Shown here: positions 19,259 through 30,064 of the stretch, in pieces
Layout of the letters: each line of letters begins with the position of its first letter
Numbering within the stretch: position 1 is the stretch's first letter
Assembly: GCA_016189945.1 (NCBI GenBank)
Contig: JACPRN010000238.1
Coordinates: 1-34,050, forward strand
Length of the DNA: 34,050 nucleotides
DNA from: Betaproteobacteria bacterium
GTDB lineage: Bacteria; Pseudomonadota; Gammaproteobacteria; Burkholderiales; SG8-39
Direction of reading: 5' to 3'
The notes under the pieces: generated by a model
Databases searched by the model: none
Seen by the model: only the letters and a program-made list of their open reading frames with translations
Told to the model about the DNA's origin: nothing
Program-made: the position numbers and the translations under genes

Positions 19259-21085
19259 ATGGCCTTGAAAATGCCGTTCCAGGGGGAGAACCCGCCCTCA
19301 GTCGCGCCGGGCGCGCAGAGCGAGCCGCGCGCCGAGGGCTTGGCCGCGCCGCTGCCGGTGATCGGAGGGCTGCCGGTAGCGCGCCAGCTCCAGGTGCTGC
19401 TCGTGATTGCCGCCGTGTTCGCCGCGTTGCTGGCGTTCGTGATATTCATCGATTACCGGCAGGTCTCCTACGGGCCGATCTACGTCGCCACCGCGGGGCG
19501 GATGCAGATGCTCTCGCAGCGCATTCCGAAGGCGTTGCAGGCCGGGCTTGCGGGCAGCGCGCCGGCGTTCCGCCAGCTCCAGGAAGCGCGCGAGCAGTTC
19601 GCTCAAGCGCTCGTCCTGCTCACGCAGGGCGGCAGCGTCCCCGGAGGCGCGGCGGTGCCGCCGACTTCCGACCGGGTGATGCCCGCGCTCGAGGAACTCG
19701 CAAAACAGTGGGAAAAGACCGAGCGCAACCTCACGCAGGTCTTGCTGCAGCAGAAGGCTTTGATCGCGCAGGGCGCCGCAAGCGCGACCGGCGGCGCCGG
19801 CGCCCAAAGCGCGGCCGAGGGGGCTGCCGCCGGCGAGCAGGCGGCAGCCGCCGCCAGGCTCGCGGCGCGGGCCGTGGTGGAGGACTCCGAGAGCCTGCTT
19901 GCCGCAACCCAGAGGCTGGGCGAAGCCTATGAACGCGAAGTGGGCGAGCGCGGCGCTATCTTCGGGTTGATCGCGGCGCTCGCCCTGGTCGTCATCGGCG
20001 CCTTGGCCCTGATGGTCAGGGCGTACAACTCCGCCGAGCGCCGCGCGCGCATCGACGCCGAACGCGAGCGCGAAAAGCTGGAGCACCGGAACAAATCCAG
20101 CCAAGAGGCGATTCTGCGGCTGATGGACGAAATGGGCCGCCTTGCAGAAGGCGATCTCACGGTGAAGGCCACCGTCAGCGAAGAGATCACCGGTGCGATC
20201 GCAGACTCGGTCAATTTCACCGTCGAGGAGCTGAGGGTGCTCGTCGGACGCATCCGCGATGCGGCGACGCAACTCGCTTCGGCCGCCGAGGCGGCTCAGG
20301 GCACCTCGAAGAGCCTGCTTGCGGCGGCAGGGCTGCAATCGCGCGAGATCGAGCAAACGAGCACCTCGGTGCTCGAGATGGCCAAAGCGATGAGCGGCGC
20401 GAGCGCGAACGCGGCGCAGTCGGCAGGCGTCGCGCGCCAGTCGCTCGCCGCGGCGCAAAAGGGCGCCTCTGCGGTGCAGAACTCGATCGCCGGGATGAAC
20501 GAAATCCGCGAGCAGATCCAGGAAACCTCCAAGCGCATCAAACGCCTGGGCGAGTCCTCGCAGGAAATCGGCGAAATCGTCGAGCTGATTTCCGACATCA
20601 CCGAGCAGACCACCGTCCTGGCGCTGAACGCGGCCATACAGGCGGCCTCGGCCGGGGAGGCCGGACGCGGCTTCAGCGTGATCGCCGAGGAAGTGCAGCG
20701 GCTCGCCGAGCGCTCGGGCGAGGCGACCCGGCACATCGGCGCCATCGTCAAGACGATTCAGACCGATACGCTGGAGACGGTCGCGGCGATGGAAAAGAGC
20801 ACTCGGGGCGTGGTGGAAGGGGCGAAGCTCTCGGACGCCGCCGGCCAGGCGCTGGTGGAAATCGGGGCGGTTTCGCAGCGGCTGGCGCAACTGATCGAGT
20901 CCATCACCGAGGCGGCAAGGCGCCAGGCTGAATCGGCCACCGCCGCGGCGAGCAGCATGCACAACATCCTGCGCATCACGCAGCAGACCACAGAGGGCAC
21001 CCAACTCACCGCCACCTCGATCGGCCAGCTCTCGGAACTGGCCGGCGAACTCAAGGGCTCGGTCTCCAAGTTCAGGATGAGCTAG
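19259..21085 (+). CDS. pilJ: Methyl-accepting chemotaxis protein PilJ
   Basis: Two TM segments; MCP signalling hairpin IVELISDITEQTTVLALNAAIQAASAGEAGRGFSVIAEEVQRLAERSGEATRHIGAIV. Confidence 0.95.
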   Translation: MALKMPFQGENPPSVAPGAQSEPRAEGLAAPLPVIGGLPVARQLQVLLVIAAVFAALLAFVIFIDYRQVSYGPIYVATAGRMQMLSQRIPKALQAGLAGSAPAFRQLQEAREQFAQALVLLTQGGSVPGGAAVPPTSDRVMPALEELAKQWEKTERNLTQVLLQQKALIAQGAASATGGAGAQSAAEGAAAGEQAAAAARLAARAVVEDSESLLAATQRLGEAYEREVGERGAIFGLIAALALVVIGALALMVRAYNSAERRARIDAEREREKLEHRNKSSQEAILRLMDEMGRLAEGDLTVKATVSEEITGAIADSVNFTVEELRVLVGRIRDAATQLASAAEAAQGTSKSLLAAAGLQSREIEQTSTSVLEMAKAMSGASANAAQSAGVARQSLAAAQKGASAVQNSIAGMNEIREQIQETSKRIKRLGESSQEIGEIVELISDITEQTTVLALNAAIQAASAGEAGRGFSVIAEEVQRLAERSGEATRHIGAIVKTIQTDTLETVAAMEKSTRGVVEGAKLSDAAGQALVEIGAVSQRLAQLIESITEAARRQAESATAAASSMHNILRITQQTTEGTQLTATSIGQLSELAGELKGSVSKFRMS

Positions 21086-21107
21086 GAGCGCGGCGGCAGG
21101 TACCGGG

Positions 21108-24100
21108 ATGAACAGCCGAACCCGCTTCGACACCGGGCCGCTCTCCTGGGTCAAGGGCGAGATCGATGCCGCGCTGGCGCGCGCGCTGGAGGCGCTGCGC
21201 GCCTACGCGGCCGACACGGGCGACGCCGAGCCCCTCGCGCTTGCCCGCGCGCAGCTTCACCAGGCGCAAGGGGCGCTGGCCATCGTCGGTCTTGAGGGGG
21301 TCACTCGCCTGGTCGAAGAGCTCGAAGCGCTGCTCGCGGACTTCGAGCGCGAGGAAACCTTGCGCGGCGCGGCGATGTTCGCCCTTGGCGAGCGCGGTTT
21401 TGCGGCGGTCCATGCCTACCTCGACCAGCTCAGCTCGGGCGCAGAGGACCAGCCCCTCAGGCTGTTTGGGCTCTACGCCGATCTGGTCGAAGCGCGCGGC
21501 AAGGGCAAGCCAGACCCGGTCGATCTGTTCTATCCCGACCTGTCCTTGCGCCCTCCGCAGCGCGACCAACCCGTGGCGGCGCTGCGCCGCGACGAGGAAG
21601 CCCGCTATCTTCAGGAGCAGCGCGCGCGCTTTCAGCGCGGGATGCTCAACTGGCTGCGCCAGGATCCGCTCGGCGTGGGCGATATGCGCGCGGCGGTCGA
21701 GGCAACCGAAGCGGTGCAGCGGGGGGCGGCGCAGCGCGCCTTTTGGTGGGTGGCGAGCGCTTTCCTCGATGCGCTGGAGAGAGACTTGCTGCCTGCCGAG
21801 GTCGATTGCAAGCGCATGTGCGGCCGCATCGAGCAGCAACTCAGGCGCCTGACCGAGGGCTCGGCTGCTGTCGCGGAACGGATGCTGCGCGAGGTGCTGT
21901 ATTGCGTTGCGCGCGCGCGGCCCGGAAGCCCGCAGGCGCAACTGGTGCAGGACGCCTGGGGGCTCAAGCGGTTGCTGCCGGAAGAACAAGGCGCCGCGGC
22001 GCCGCTCGCGCCGGCTCCGGCTGCGACCAAGGAGGCGCTGGAGGCGCTTGCGCGCTCAAAAAGCGCCTGGAACGAGTTCGCCGCCGGCACTGCGTCGAGC
22101 CTTGCCGCATTCCAGGCGGCCGCCGCGGCGCTCAGCGGCGCGAGCGGCTCCCTCGGCAACGGCGATCTGACTGCCCTGGCGCGCGAGATCGCGGGGCTCG
22201 CCGACTGGCTGGCCACAGAGCCCGCGAAGATGAGCGAGGCGATCGCGCTCGAAGTCGCGACCGCGCTGTTGCTCGCGGAGAACGCGCTCGGGGGGCCGGG
22301 GGCCCTGGGGGACGATTTTGCGCCCCAATCGCAGTTCATGCGCGGGCGGCTGCAGGCGTGCGTGCAGGGGAACCTCCTGCGCACTGCGCCGCCGATTCCG
22401 GCGCTCGACGAAATGTCGCGCAAGGCGCAAGAGCGCCTGGTGATGAGCCAGTTGGTGGCGGAAATGCAGGCGAATTTGAAGCAGGTCGAGCAAGTTCTCG
22501 ACGCTTTCTTCCGCGATAGCGCGCGGCGCGCCGAAGTGGCCGAACTCGCGCAGCCGGTGAACCAGGTGAAAGGCGCGCTGCAGTTGCTCGGCGAATCGCG
22601 GGCGCGCGCGACGCTTGAGGACTGCGACGCCCAGATCCGGCGCATGGCGCAGCCCGACAATGTCGCCGGGCAGGAGGACTTCGAGCGCCTGGCGCAGATG
22701 CTCTCCGGACTAGGCTTCTATGTCGAGGCGCTCGCTCGCGGCGAGGCCGATTTCGATGAAGCGATGCGGCCGATTGCGCCCGGCCCCGCCGAGCCCGAGC
22801 CGGTCGGGCCGATTGAACAGATCGCTCCGGCCGCCGCAACGCCGGCGCCCTCGGAGCAAACGGAGAAGCTGATCGAGGCGGGCGCCCAAGCGATCGATGC
22901 CGAAATGCTCGCCGTTTACCTGGAGGAGGCCGAGGAGGTGCTCGCGGCGATTCGGGAGCACCTGGACGCTCTGGAGGAGAACCGCGAAGATCGGGAGGCG
23001 CTCCTCGTCGTCCGCCGCGGCTTTCACACCTTGAAGGGCAGCGGGCGCATGGTGGGGTTGACGCGCCTGGGCGAAGCCGCCTGGGCGGTCGAGAAGGTCC
23101 TCAATGCGTGGCTGGATCAAAGGCGCACGGTGAACACAGCCCTGCTGCAGTTGATCGGCGCGGGGCACGGCTATTTTTGCGCGAACGTCGCGCGGCTGAA
23201 GTCGGGCGAGACAGCCACCGATGAGCGCGCGCTCGTCGAGGATGCCGAGCGCACCGCGCGCGGCGAAGCGCCGGACGGCGCGCAGGCCGCGGCGCAAGCC
23301 GCCGTCGCGCTGGCCGCCCCCGGCGAGGAGGAGCTGGTCCGTTTCGGCGAGCGCGAGCTCTCGCGCGCGGTACTGAACACTTTCATCGGCGAAGCGAAGG
23401 GACTGCTCGCGGCGCTCGCGGGCGAGCGCGAGATTCTGATCGCTCACGGGGTCGTCACCGACGCCATGATGCGCGCCGTGCATACCCTCGCCGGAATTTG
23501 CGGCACCGTGGGCGCGCACGCGGCGCGCGATCTGGGCCGGGCGCTGGAGCGCGCGCTCGCCGCGCTTGGCGCCGGCACGCTCTCGGAGTCCGAGGAGTCG
23601 CTCGCCGGCCGGGCGCTCGAAGCGTTGGAAGCGATGGTGGCGAGCATCGGCGCGCTCCAGCAGCCCACGCCGCGCGCCGATCTGATCGGCTCGCTCGAGC
23701 GCATCGCCCCGATGCCTGCGCCCGCCGGCGCGATTGCGCTCGAGTCGCCGGGCGAAGCGGTGGAGCGCGCGCCCGATTGGCGGCGTGAACGGACGCTTGC
23801 CGGCGACGCGGCGAGCGTGCCCGAACGCAAGCCACGGCGGCTCGATGACGATCTGGACCCCCAGGTGCTGCCGGCATTTCTGGAGGAGGCATCCGAGCTG
23901 GTTCCCGCCGTCGCCGCGGGCTTGCGCGACTGGCGCGCGAGCCCGCGCGAGGCCGCGCTGGGACAGGCGCTGGCGCGGCTGCTGCATACGCTGAAAGGGA
24001 GCGCGCGCATGGCCGGCGCCATGGCCCTGGGGGAGCTCACGCATCACATGGAGACGCGCGTGGCGGGCGCCCTTGCGCTCGAAGCTCCGCCTTCGGCGTG

Positions 24101-26078
24101 GTTTGACGGCATGGAAGCTTCGCTCGACCGCATGAGCCAGCTTCACGAGCGGCTGCAGCGCGCGCAACAGGGGTCATCCCCGCGCGAGGCTGCGGCAGCG
24201 CAGCCTCCGGCGGCGGCCGCGGCAGAGGCGGGCGGCGCCGGTGGGCGCGAAGCGCCGCTGCCGCGCGCGTTGCTGCGCGTGCGCGCCGAGGCCCTCGACC
24301 GATTGGTCAACGAAGCGGGCGAAGTCGCTATCGCCCGCGGCCGGATCGAAGGCGAAATGCGCGCGCTAAAAGGGGCGATGCGCGAACTGAGCGCGAACGT
24401 CGAGCGCTTGCGCTCGCAACTGCGCGAAATCGAGATCCAGGCCGAATCGCAGATGCAGTCGCGCCTGAAGGACGCGCAGGGGGCGAACCAGACCTTCGAT
24501 CCGCTCGAGCTGGACCGCTTCACGCGCTTCCAGGAACTGGCGCGGCTCATGACCGAGTCCGTTGGCGACGTGCAGACGGTGCACCAGCACCTCGCCGCGG
24601 CCGTCGACGGAACCGACGCGGCGCTTGCGGCGCAAGCGCGGCTGAACCGCGATCTGCAGCACGGGCTGATGCGCGTGCGCATGGTGGCGTTCTCAAACCT
24701 CGCCGAGCGCCTGCACCGCATCGTGCGCCAGAGTGCAAGGGAATATGGCCGGATGGCGAAGCTCGACATCCGCGGCGCGCAGGTGGAGCTGGACCGCTCG
24801 GTGCTGGAACGCATGACCCCGGCGTTCGAGCACATGATCCGCAACGCGGTGGCGCACGGCATAGAGCCGGCGCCCGAGCGGGCCGCCAAAGGCAAACCCG
24901 AAGCCGGCACGGTGAGGATCGAGGTCGCGCAGGAAGGCAACGACGTGGCCTTCACCGTGGCCGACGACGGCCGGGGTCTGGACATGCCGGCGATCCGCGC
25001 CAAGGCGCTTGCGAGCGGCCTTGTGCGCGAGGGCGCCGCGCTGCCCGAAGCCGAAATCGCCGATTTCATCTTTCTGCCCGGTTTTAGCACCGCGGCCGAG
25101 GTGACCCGGGTTGCCGGCCGCGGCGTGGGCATGGACGTGGTTCGAACCGAGGTCGCTTCCCTCGGCGGGCGCATCGAGCTCGGCTTCGAGCGCGGCCGGG
25201 GAACGCGCTTCACGGTTCACCTGCCGCTCACCCTGGCGGTCACAAGGGCGCTGCTCGCCAGGGCCGGCGCGCGCACGTACGCGATACCGGCGGTGATGGT
25301 CGAGCACGTGGCCCAGTTCAAGGCCGATGCGCTTGCCGCGGCGAGCGCCGCGGGTTATTGCGCCTGGCAGGGGCGTCGCTACCCCTTGCACTATCTGCCA
25401 CGGCTGCTCGAGGTGCCGGCGGCGGGCAGCGAACCAAGTCGCTACGTGCTGTTCCTGCGTTCGGGTGCGAGCGCCGTCGCGCTGCACGTCGATGCGCTGC
25501 ATGGCGCAGGCAGCCAGGAGATCGTGGTCAAGGCGATCGGCCCTCAGCTCCAGCGTGTGGCAGGGGTGATCGGGGCCACGGTTCTCGGCAGCGGCGAGAT
25601 CGCTCTCATCGTCGATCCGGCGTCGCTGCTTGCGCAGCGTGCGCTGCGCCTTGCCCGGGCGGGCGCGCCGGCTCCCGCGCGCGAGCCGCAGCCGCCGGCG
25701 CGGCCGTCGGTGATGGTGGTCGATGACTCGCTTACCGTGCGCAAGGTCACCGGCCGGCTGCTTGCGCGCGCCGGATACGAGGTGGTTGCGGCCAAGGACG
25801 GCGTCGAGGCGATGGAGAAGCTGCGCGAGAGGGTGCCCGACCTGATGCTGGTCGATATCGAAATGCCGCGCATGGACGGCTTCGACCTGACGCGCAACGT
25901 GCGCTCGGATGAAAGGCTGGCGCAAATCCCGATCATCATCATCACCTCGCGCAGCGCCGACAAGCACCGGAACTATGCGCGCGAAATCGGCGTCAACGTC
26001 TTGCTCGGCAAGCCGTTCCAGGAAAGTGAGCTGCTCGGCCACATCAGCGGCCTGCTTGAGGCCAGGGCGGGGCGTTGA
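21108..26078 (+). CDS. chpA: Hybrid chemotaxis histidine kinase ChpA/PilL (Hpt-like modules, CheA kinase core, CheW-like domain, receiver)
   Basis: 1656 aa. Hpt motifs [12 protein letters not shown] and [12 protein letters not shown] plus variants; kinase core [11 protein letters not shown] and [24 protein letters not shown]; receiver [19 protein letters not shown]...[16 protein letters not shown]. Confidence 0.95.
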   Translation: MNSRTRFDTGPLSWVKGEIDAALARALEALRAYAADTGDAEPLALARAQLHQAQGALAIVGLEGVTRLVEELEALLADFEREETLRGAAMFALGERGFAAVHAYLDQLSSGAEDQPLRLFGLYADLVEARGKGKPDPVDLFYPDLSLRPPQRDQPVAALRRDEEARYLQEQRARFQRGMLNWLRQDPLGVGDMRAAVEATEAVQRGAAQRAFWWVASAFLDALERDLLPAEVDCKRMCGRIEQQLRRLTEGSAAVAERMLREVLYCVARARPGSPQAQLVQDAWGLKRLLPEEQGAAAPLAPAPAATKEALEALARSKSAWNEFAAGTASSLAAFQAAAAALSGASGSLGNGDLTALAREIAGLADWLATEPAKMSEAIALEVATALLLAENALGGPGALGDDFAPQSQFMRGRLQACVQGNLLRTAPPIPALDEMSRKAQERLVMSQLVAEMQANLKQVEQVLDAFFRDSARRAEVAELAQPVNQVKGALQLLGESRARATLEDCDAQIRRMAQPDNVAGQEDFERLAQMLSGLGFYVEALARGEADFDEAMRPIAPGPAEPEPVGPIEQIAPAAATPAPSEQTEKLIEAGAQAIDAEMLAVYLEEAEEVLAAIREHLDALEENREDREALLVVRRGFHTLKGSGRMVGLTRLGEAAWAVEKVLNAWLDQRRTVNTALLQLIGAGHGYFCANVARLKSGETATDERALVEDAERTARGEAPDGAQAAAQAAVALAAPGEEELVRFGERELSRAVLNTFIGEAKGLLAALAGEREILIAHGVVTDAMMRAVHTLAGICGTVGAHAARDLGRALERALAALGAGTLSESEESLAGRALEALEAMVASIGALQQPTPRADLIGSLERIAPMPAPAGAIALESPGEAVERAPDWRRERTLAGDAASVPERKPRRLDDDLDPQVLPAFLEEASELVPAVAAGLRDWRASPREAALGQALARLLHTLKGSARMAGAMALGELTHHMETRVAGALALEAPPSAWFDGMEASLDRMSQLHERLQRAQQGSSPREAAAAQPPAAAAAEAGGAGGREAPLPRALLRVRAEALDRLVNEAGEVAIARGRIEGEMRALKGAMRELSANVERLRSQLREIEIQAESQMQSRLKDAQGANQTFDPLELDRFTRFQELARLMTESVGDVQTVHQHLAAAVDGTDAALAAQARLNRDLQHGLMRVRMVAFSNLAERLHRIVRQSAREYGRMAKLDIRGAQVELDRSVLERMTPAFEHMIRNAVAHGIEPAPERAAKGKPEAGTVRIEVAQEGNDVAFTVADDGRGLDMPAIRAKALASGLVREGAALPEAEIADFIFLPGFSTAAEVTRVAGRGVGMDVVRTEVASLGGRIELGFERGRGTRFTVHLPLTLAVTRALLARAGARTYAIPAVMVEHVAQFKADALAAASAAGYCAWQGRRYPLHYLPRLLEVPAAGSEPSRYVLFLRSGASAVALHVDALHGAGSQEIVVKAIGPQLQRVAGVIGATVLGSGEIALIVDPASLLAQRALRLARAGAPAPAREPQPPARPSVMVVDDSLTVRKVTGRLLARAGYEVVAAKDGVEAMEKLRERVPDLMLVDIEMPRMDGFDLTRNVRSDERLAQIPIIIITSRSADKHRNYAREIGVNVLLGKPFQESELLGHISGLLEARAGR

Positions 26079-26164
26079 GGTTCGCGGCGCCGAAATACCC
26101 GCCGGCGGGGCGCGCGGGCAAGCACCGAGCGCGCTGAGGAATCCATGCCGGTTACAGATTTCGA

Positions 26165-26194
26165 TTGGTATCGGGGCAGGGCGCGGATTACAAT
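26165..26194 (+). promoter_or_regulatory. Candidate promoter TTGGTA-N18-TACAAT upstream of yqgE
   Basis: Hexamers and spacing read directly, 18 nt upstream of the yqgE ATG. Confidence 0.45.
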
Positions 26195-26211
26195 GTGGCG
26201 AGCCTAAGCCG

Positions 26212-26772
26212 ATGGCCCAAGTCGATCTGACCCATCATTTCCTGATCGCCATGCCCAACATGGCCGATCCGTATTTCGCGCGCACGCTCACCTACATCTG
26301 CGAGCACAACGAGCAGGGAGCCCTTGGCCTGGTGGTCAACCGCCCCATCGACATGACCCTCGGCGCGCTGTTCGAGCGCCTGGAACTGGCACTCTCGCCG
26401 CAGGGGCCGGGCAGCGAACCGGTGTATTTCGGCGGACCGGTGCAGACCGAACGGGGTTTCGTGCTGCATCGGCCCATCGGGCAGTGGCAGTCGACCCTTG
26501 CGGTCAGGGGCGATGTCGGTCTGACCACCTCCAAGGACATTCTCGAGGCCGTGGGCAGCGGCCTAGGTCCGTCCAAAATGCTGGTCACCCTGGGCTATTC
26601 GGGCTGGGCCGCGGGCCAGCTCGAAAACGAAATCAAGCAGAACGCCTGGCTCACGGTGGAGGCGCAAGACGCCATCATTTTCGACCTGCCTGCCGAGCAG
26701 CGGCTGCCGGCGGCGATGCGGCTGCTGGGGGTGAACTACGCGACGCTCTCCGACGAGGCGGGGCATGCATGA
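26212..26772 (+). CDS. yqgE: YqgE/AlgH family protein
   Basis: [66 protein letters not shown]. Confidence 0.95.
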   Translation: MAQVDLTHHFLIAMPNMADPYFARTLTYICEHNEQGALGLVVNRPIDMTLGALFERLELALSPQGPGSEPVYFGGPVQTERGFVLHRPIGQWQSTLAVRGDVGLTTSKDILEAVGSGLGPSKMLVTLGYSGWAAGQLENEIKQNAWLTVEAQDAIIFDLPAEQRLPAAMRLLGVNYATLSDEAGHA

Positions 26773-27286
26773 AGAGGCCGGGGAGCAGGGAGTGAGCAGC
26801 AAGGCGTCAGCCGCCGGCGGAAAGCGTTTTTCTCACCACCCCTCGTCCCTCGCTCCTCACCCGGCCACCATCCTCGCTTTCGATTTCGGCGCCAGGAGAA
26901 TCGGCGTCGCGGTCGGCGACAGCGAAACCGGCACGGCCAATGCGCTCGCGCTGGTGTGCGCGGCGAGCTTTGCCGGGCGCATGGAGAAGATCGAAGCGCT
27001 GGTGCGCGAGTGGCGACCGCAGCGGCTGGTGGTAGGGCTGCCGGTGACGCTCGCGGGCGCCGAAAGCGAAACGAGCAGGGATGCGCGGCGCTTTGCGCGG
27101 CGGCTCGCCGCGCGCTTCGCGCTGCCGGTCGATCTTGCCGACGAGCGCCTGAGTTCGGCCGCCGCCGAAGAACGGCTGCGCGAATGCGGGCGCGGCGGAC
27201 AAAAACACAAGGATCTGGTGCACGCGGAGGCTGCGCGCATCTTCCTGCAGAGCTACCTGGACGAGCAACATGCTTCCCGACGCTGA
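26765..27286 (+). CDS. ruvX: Holliday junction resolvase-like RuvX/YqgF, with atypical N-terminal extension
   Basis: [66 protein letters not shown]. About 35 residues precede ILAFDFG. Starts could be ATG 26765 or GTG 26792. Confidence 0.92.
   Translation: MHEEAGEQGVSSKASAAGGKRFSHHPSSLAPHPATILAFDFGARRIGVAVGDSETGTANALALVCAASFAGRMEKIEALVREWRPQRLVVGLPVTLAGAESETSRDARRFARRLAARFALPVDLADERLSSAAAEERLRECGRGGQKHKDLVHAEAARIFLQSYLDEQHASRR
26780..26863. repeat. Opposed purine/pyrimidine heptad repeats flanking about 40 nt inside the ruvX 5' region
   Basis: Left: GGGAGCA-GGGAGTG-AGCAGCA on the + strand. Right, read on the - strand: GGGTGAG-GAGCGAG-GGACGAG-GGGTGGT. Confidence 0.6.
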
Positions 27287-27794
27287 AAGCCTGATCGAGC
27301 GCTTGCTGCGGCAACTGCGAGCGCACGTGAGCAGCGAAACCGGCATGGTCGGCATCGTCACCGGAGGGGCGTGGCTGGCCGAGCGGCTGCACCGCTCGCT
27401 CGGGCTGGCAACCCCGCTTGGCCGGCTCGATATCTCCTTCTACCGCGACGACTTCGACGAAGCCGGACTGCATCACCAGGTCAAGCCGTCGCAGATCCCG
27501 TTCGACGTCCAGGGCCGCAAGATCCTGCTCGTCGACGACGTGCTCTACACCGGGCGCACGGTGCGCGCGGCGATGAACGAACTGTTCGACTACGGCCGGC
27601 CCGCGGCGATCGAACTTGCCGTGCTCGTCGATCGCGGCGGCCGCGAACTCCCGATCGCGGCGCAGTACACCGGGGAGACGGTGGCGGTGCCTCCGGGGAA
27701 GATACTGGTCCTCGATCGCGACGACAATGGCGCCTTGAGCCTGCATCTGTCCGACCGGCGGCGGGAGCGCACCACGGGGGACGCGAGGCGATGA
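27270..27794 (+). CDS. pyrR: Pyr operon regulator / uracil phosphoribosyltransferase PyrR
   Basis: [64 protein letters not shown]. Overlaps ruvX by 17 nt. Confidence 0.94.
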   Translation: MLPDAESLIERLLRQLRAHVSSETGMVGIVTGGAWLAERLHRSLGLATPLGRLDISFYRDDFDEAGLHHQVKPSQIPFDVQGRKILLVDDVLYTGRTVRAAMNELFDYGRPAAIELAVLVDRGGRELPIAAQYTGETVAVPPGKILVLDRDDNGALSLHLSDRRRERTTGDARR

Positions 27795-28741
27795 ACCGCA
27801 ATCCGCAACTCGACGAAAAGGGCGCGCTGCAGCACCTGCTCACGATCGAAGGACTGCCGCGCGAAATCCTCACCCATATCCTCGATACCGCCGCTTCGTT
27901 CATCGGCGTCGCCGACCGCGAGGTGAAGAAGGTCCCGCTCCTGCGGGGCAAAAGCGTGTTCAACCTGTTCTTCGAGCCCTCCACGCGCACCCGCACCACC
28001 TTCGAGATCGCCGCCAAGCGCCTCTCGGCCGATGTCATCAACCTGAACATCGCGACCTCCTCGCAGACCAAGGGCGAGACGCTGCTCGATACCGTGGACA
28101 ATCTCTTGGCGATGCATGCCGACATGTTCGTCGTGCGCCATGCACAATCGGGCGCCGCGCACCTGATCGCCCGCCACATCGGCCCGCGCGGCCACGTGAT
28201 CAATGCCGGCGACGGCCGCCACTCCCATCCGACCCAGGGGCTGCTCGACATGTACACCATCCGCCACTACAAGCGCGATTTCTCGCGCCTGTCGGTCGCG
28301 ATCGTCGGCGACGTGCTGCATTCGCGCGTGGCGCGCTCGCTCATTCACGCGCTGACCACCCTGGGCACGCCCGACGTGCGCGTGATCGGACCCAAGACGC
28401 TGCTCCCGACCGGTGTGGAAAGACTCGGCGTGAGAGAGTTCCACGACCTGCGTCGCGGGATCGCCGATTGCGACGTGGTGGTGATGCTGCGGGTGCAGAA
28501 CGAACGCATGAGCGGAGCGCTGCTGCCCTCGGCGCAGGAGTTCTTCAAGTCCTGGGGGCTCACGGCGGAGAGGCTCGCCCTCGCCAAACCCGACGCCATC
28601 GTCATGCATCCGGGCCCCTTGAACCGCGGCGTCGAGATCGACTCCGCGGTTGCAGACGGCGTGCAATCGGTGATCCTTGCACAGGTCACCTTCGGCATCG
28701 CCGTGCGCATGGCGGCGATGAGCATCCTGGCCGGTAACTGA
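27791..28741 (+). CDS. pyrB: Aspartate carbamoyltransferase catalytic subunit
   Basis: [77 protein letters not shown]. Confidence 0.98.
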   Translation: MNRNPQLDEKGALQHLLTIEGLPREILTHILDTAASFIGVADREVKKVPLLRGKSVFNLFFEPSTRTRTTFEIAAKRLSADVINLNIATSSQTKGETLLDTVDNLLAMHADMFVVRHAQSGAAHLIARHIGPRGHVINAGDGRHSHPTQGLLDMYTIRHYKRDFSRLSVAIVGDVLHSRVARSLIHALTTLGTPDVRVIGPKTLLPTGVERLGVREFHDLRRGIADCDVVVMLRVQNERMSGALLPSAQEFFKSWGLTAERLALAKPDAIVMHPGPLNRGVEIDSAVADGVQSVILAQVTFGIAVRMAAMSILAGN

Positions 28742-28761
28742 GACACGCAGTCTCCTTGCCC

Positions 28762-30036
28762 ATGAAAATCCTGATCAAGAACGGCCGGCTGATCGATCCG
28801 GCCAGCGGCGCCGACGAGCGGCGCGACGTGTATATCGCGGCCGGGAAGATCGCCGCCATCGGAACCGCGCCCGCGGGATTTTCGCCCGCGCGCACCATCG
28901 ACGCGAAAGGTCTCATCGTGTGCCCGGGCCTGGTGGACCTCGCCGCACGCCTGCGCGAGCCCGGCTTCGAGTACAAGGCCACCCTCGAATCGGAGATGCG
29001 CGCCGCCGTTGCGGGCGGCGTCACCAGCCTCGCCTGCCCGCCGGACACCGACCCGCCGCTCGACGAAGCGGGGTTGGTGGAAATGCTCACCTTCCGCGCG
29101 CGCAGCCTGAACCAGGCGCGCGTCTATCCGGTCGGCGCGCTCACCCTGGGACTCGCGGGCGAGCGGCTCACCGAAATGGCGGTGCTCCATGACGCCGGCT
29201 GCGTCGCGTTTTCGCAGGCCGATACGCCCGTGGCGGACACGCAGGTGCTCTGGCACGCGATGCAGTACGCCTCCACACTTGATTTTGCGGTGTGGCTGCG
29301 GCCGCAGGACGGCTACCTTTCGCGCGACGGCGTCGCGCACGACGGCGAGGTCGCTGCGCGCCTCGGGCTACCCGGGATACCGGCCTTTGCCGAGACCATC
29401 GCGCTTTCGACCATTCTGCAGCTCGCGCGCGCCTGCGAAACGCGGCTGCACCTGTGCCGGCTCTCGACCGCCGAGGGGGTGGCGATGGTGAGGCGCGCCA
29501 AGGCCGAGGGGCTGAAGGTCACCTGCGATGTCGCCGCGCACCACGTGCATCTCTCGGAGATGGACTTGGGCTACTTCGATTCGCACTGCCACCTGGTGCC
29601 GCCGCTGCGCTCGGAGCGTGACCGCGACGCGCTCAGGGCGGGCCTGGCCGACGGCACCATCGACGCCATCTGCTCGGATCATGCGCCGGTGGACGAGGAC
29701 GCGAAACAGATCCCGTTCGGCGAGTCCGAGCCGGGAGCGACCGCGCTCGAGCTGCTGCTCTCGCTCGCGCTGAAGTGGGCGCAGGAGACAAAGCAGCCGC
29801 TCGCCAAAGCGCTGGCGATGGTCACCTCGCGGCCTGCCGCTGTGCTTGGCATCGAAGCCGGTGCGATCGCGCTCGGCCGAGCGGCGGACATCGCCGTTTT
29901 CGATCCCGAGGATCACGTGCGCGTGACGCCGGAGTTTCTGCGCAGCCAGGGTAAGAACACGCCCTTCTTGGGCTACGAGCTTCCGGGGCGGGTGCGCTAT
30001 ACGCTGGTCAACGGGCTGGTGGTGCACGAAAGCTGA
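28762..30036 (+). CDS. Dihydroorotase-like protein, probably the non-catalytic PyrC' (PyrX) type
   Basis: Dihydroorotase fold sequence (LIKNGRLIDPASGADERRDVYIAAGKIAAIG; AICSDHAPVDEDAKQIPFGESEPGATALE), but DLAARLREPG replaces the DxHxHLREPG metal motif. Follows pyrB. Confidence 0.9.
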   Translation: MKILIKNGRLIDPASGADERRDVYIAAGKIAAIGTAPAGFSPARTIDAKGLIVCPGLVDLAARLREPGFEYKATLESEMRAAVAGGVTSLACPPDTDPPLDEAGLVEMLTFRARSLNQARVYPVGALTLGLAGERLTEMAVLHDAGCVAFSQADTPVADTQVLWHAMQYASTLDFAVWLRPQDGYLSRDGVAHDGEVAARLGLPGIPAFAETIALSTILQLARACETRLHLCRLSTAEGVAMVRRAKAEGLKVTCDVAAHHVHLSEMDLGYFDSHCHLVPPLRSERDRDALRAGLADGTIDAICSDHAPVDEDAKQIPFGESEPGATALELLLSLALKWAQETKQPLAKALAMVTSRPAAVLGIEAGAIALGRAADIAVFDPEDHVRVTPEFLRSQGKNTPFLGYELPGRVRYTLVNGLVVHES

Positions 30037-30064
30037 CCGAGCTGGTCCGCTGCTCATCCGCTCA

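Noticed and set aside
19298-21154. 618-aa minus-strand ORF antisense to pilJ
   Set aside because: Shadow ORF; low-complexity translation opposite a clear MCP.
22710-26042. Long minus-strand ORFs (485 aa and 449 aa) antisense to chpA
   Set aside because: GC-rich shadow frames opposite a conserved kinase with no coding motifs of their own.
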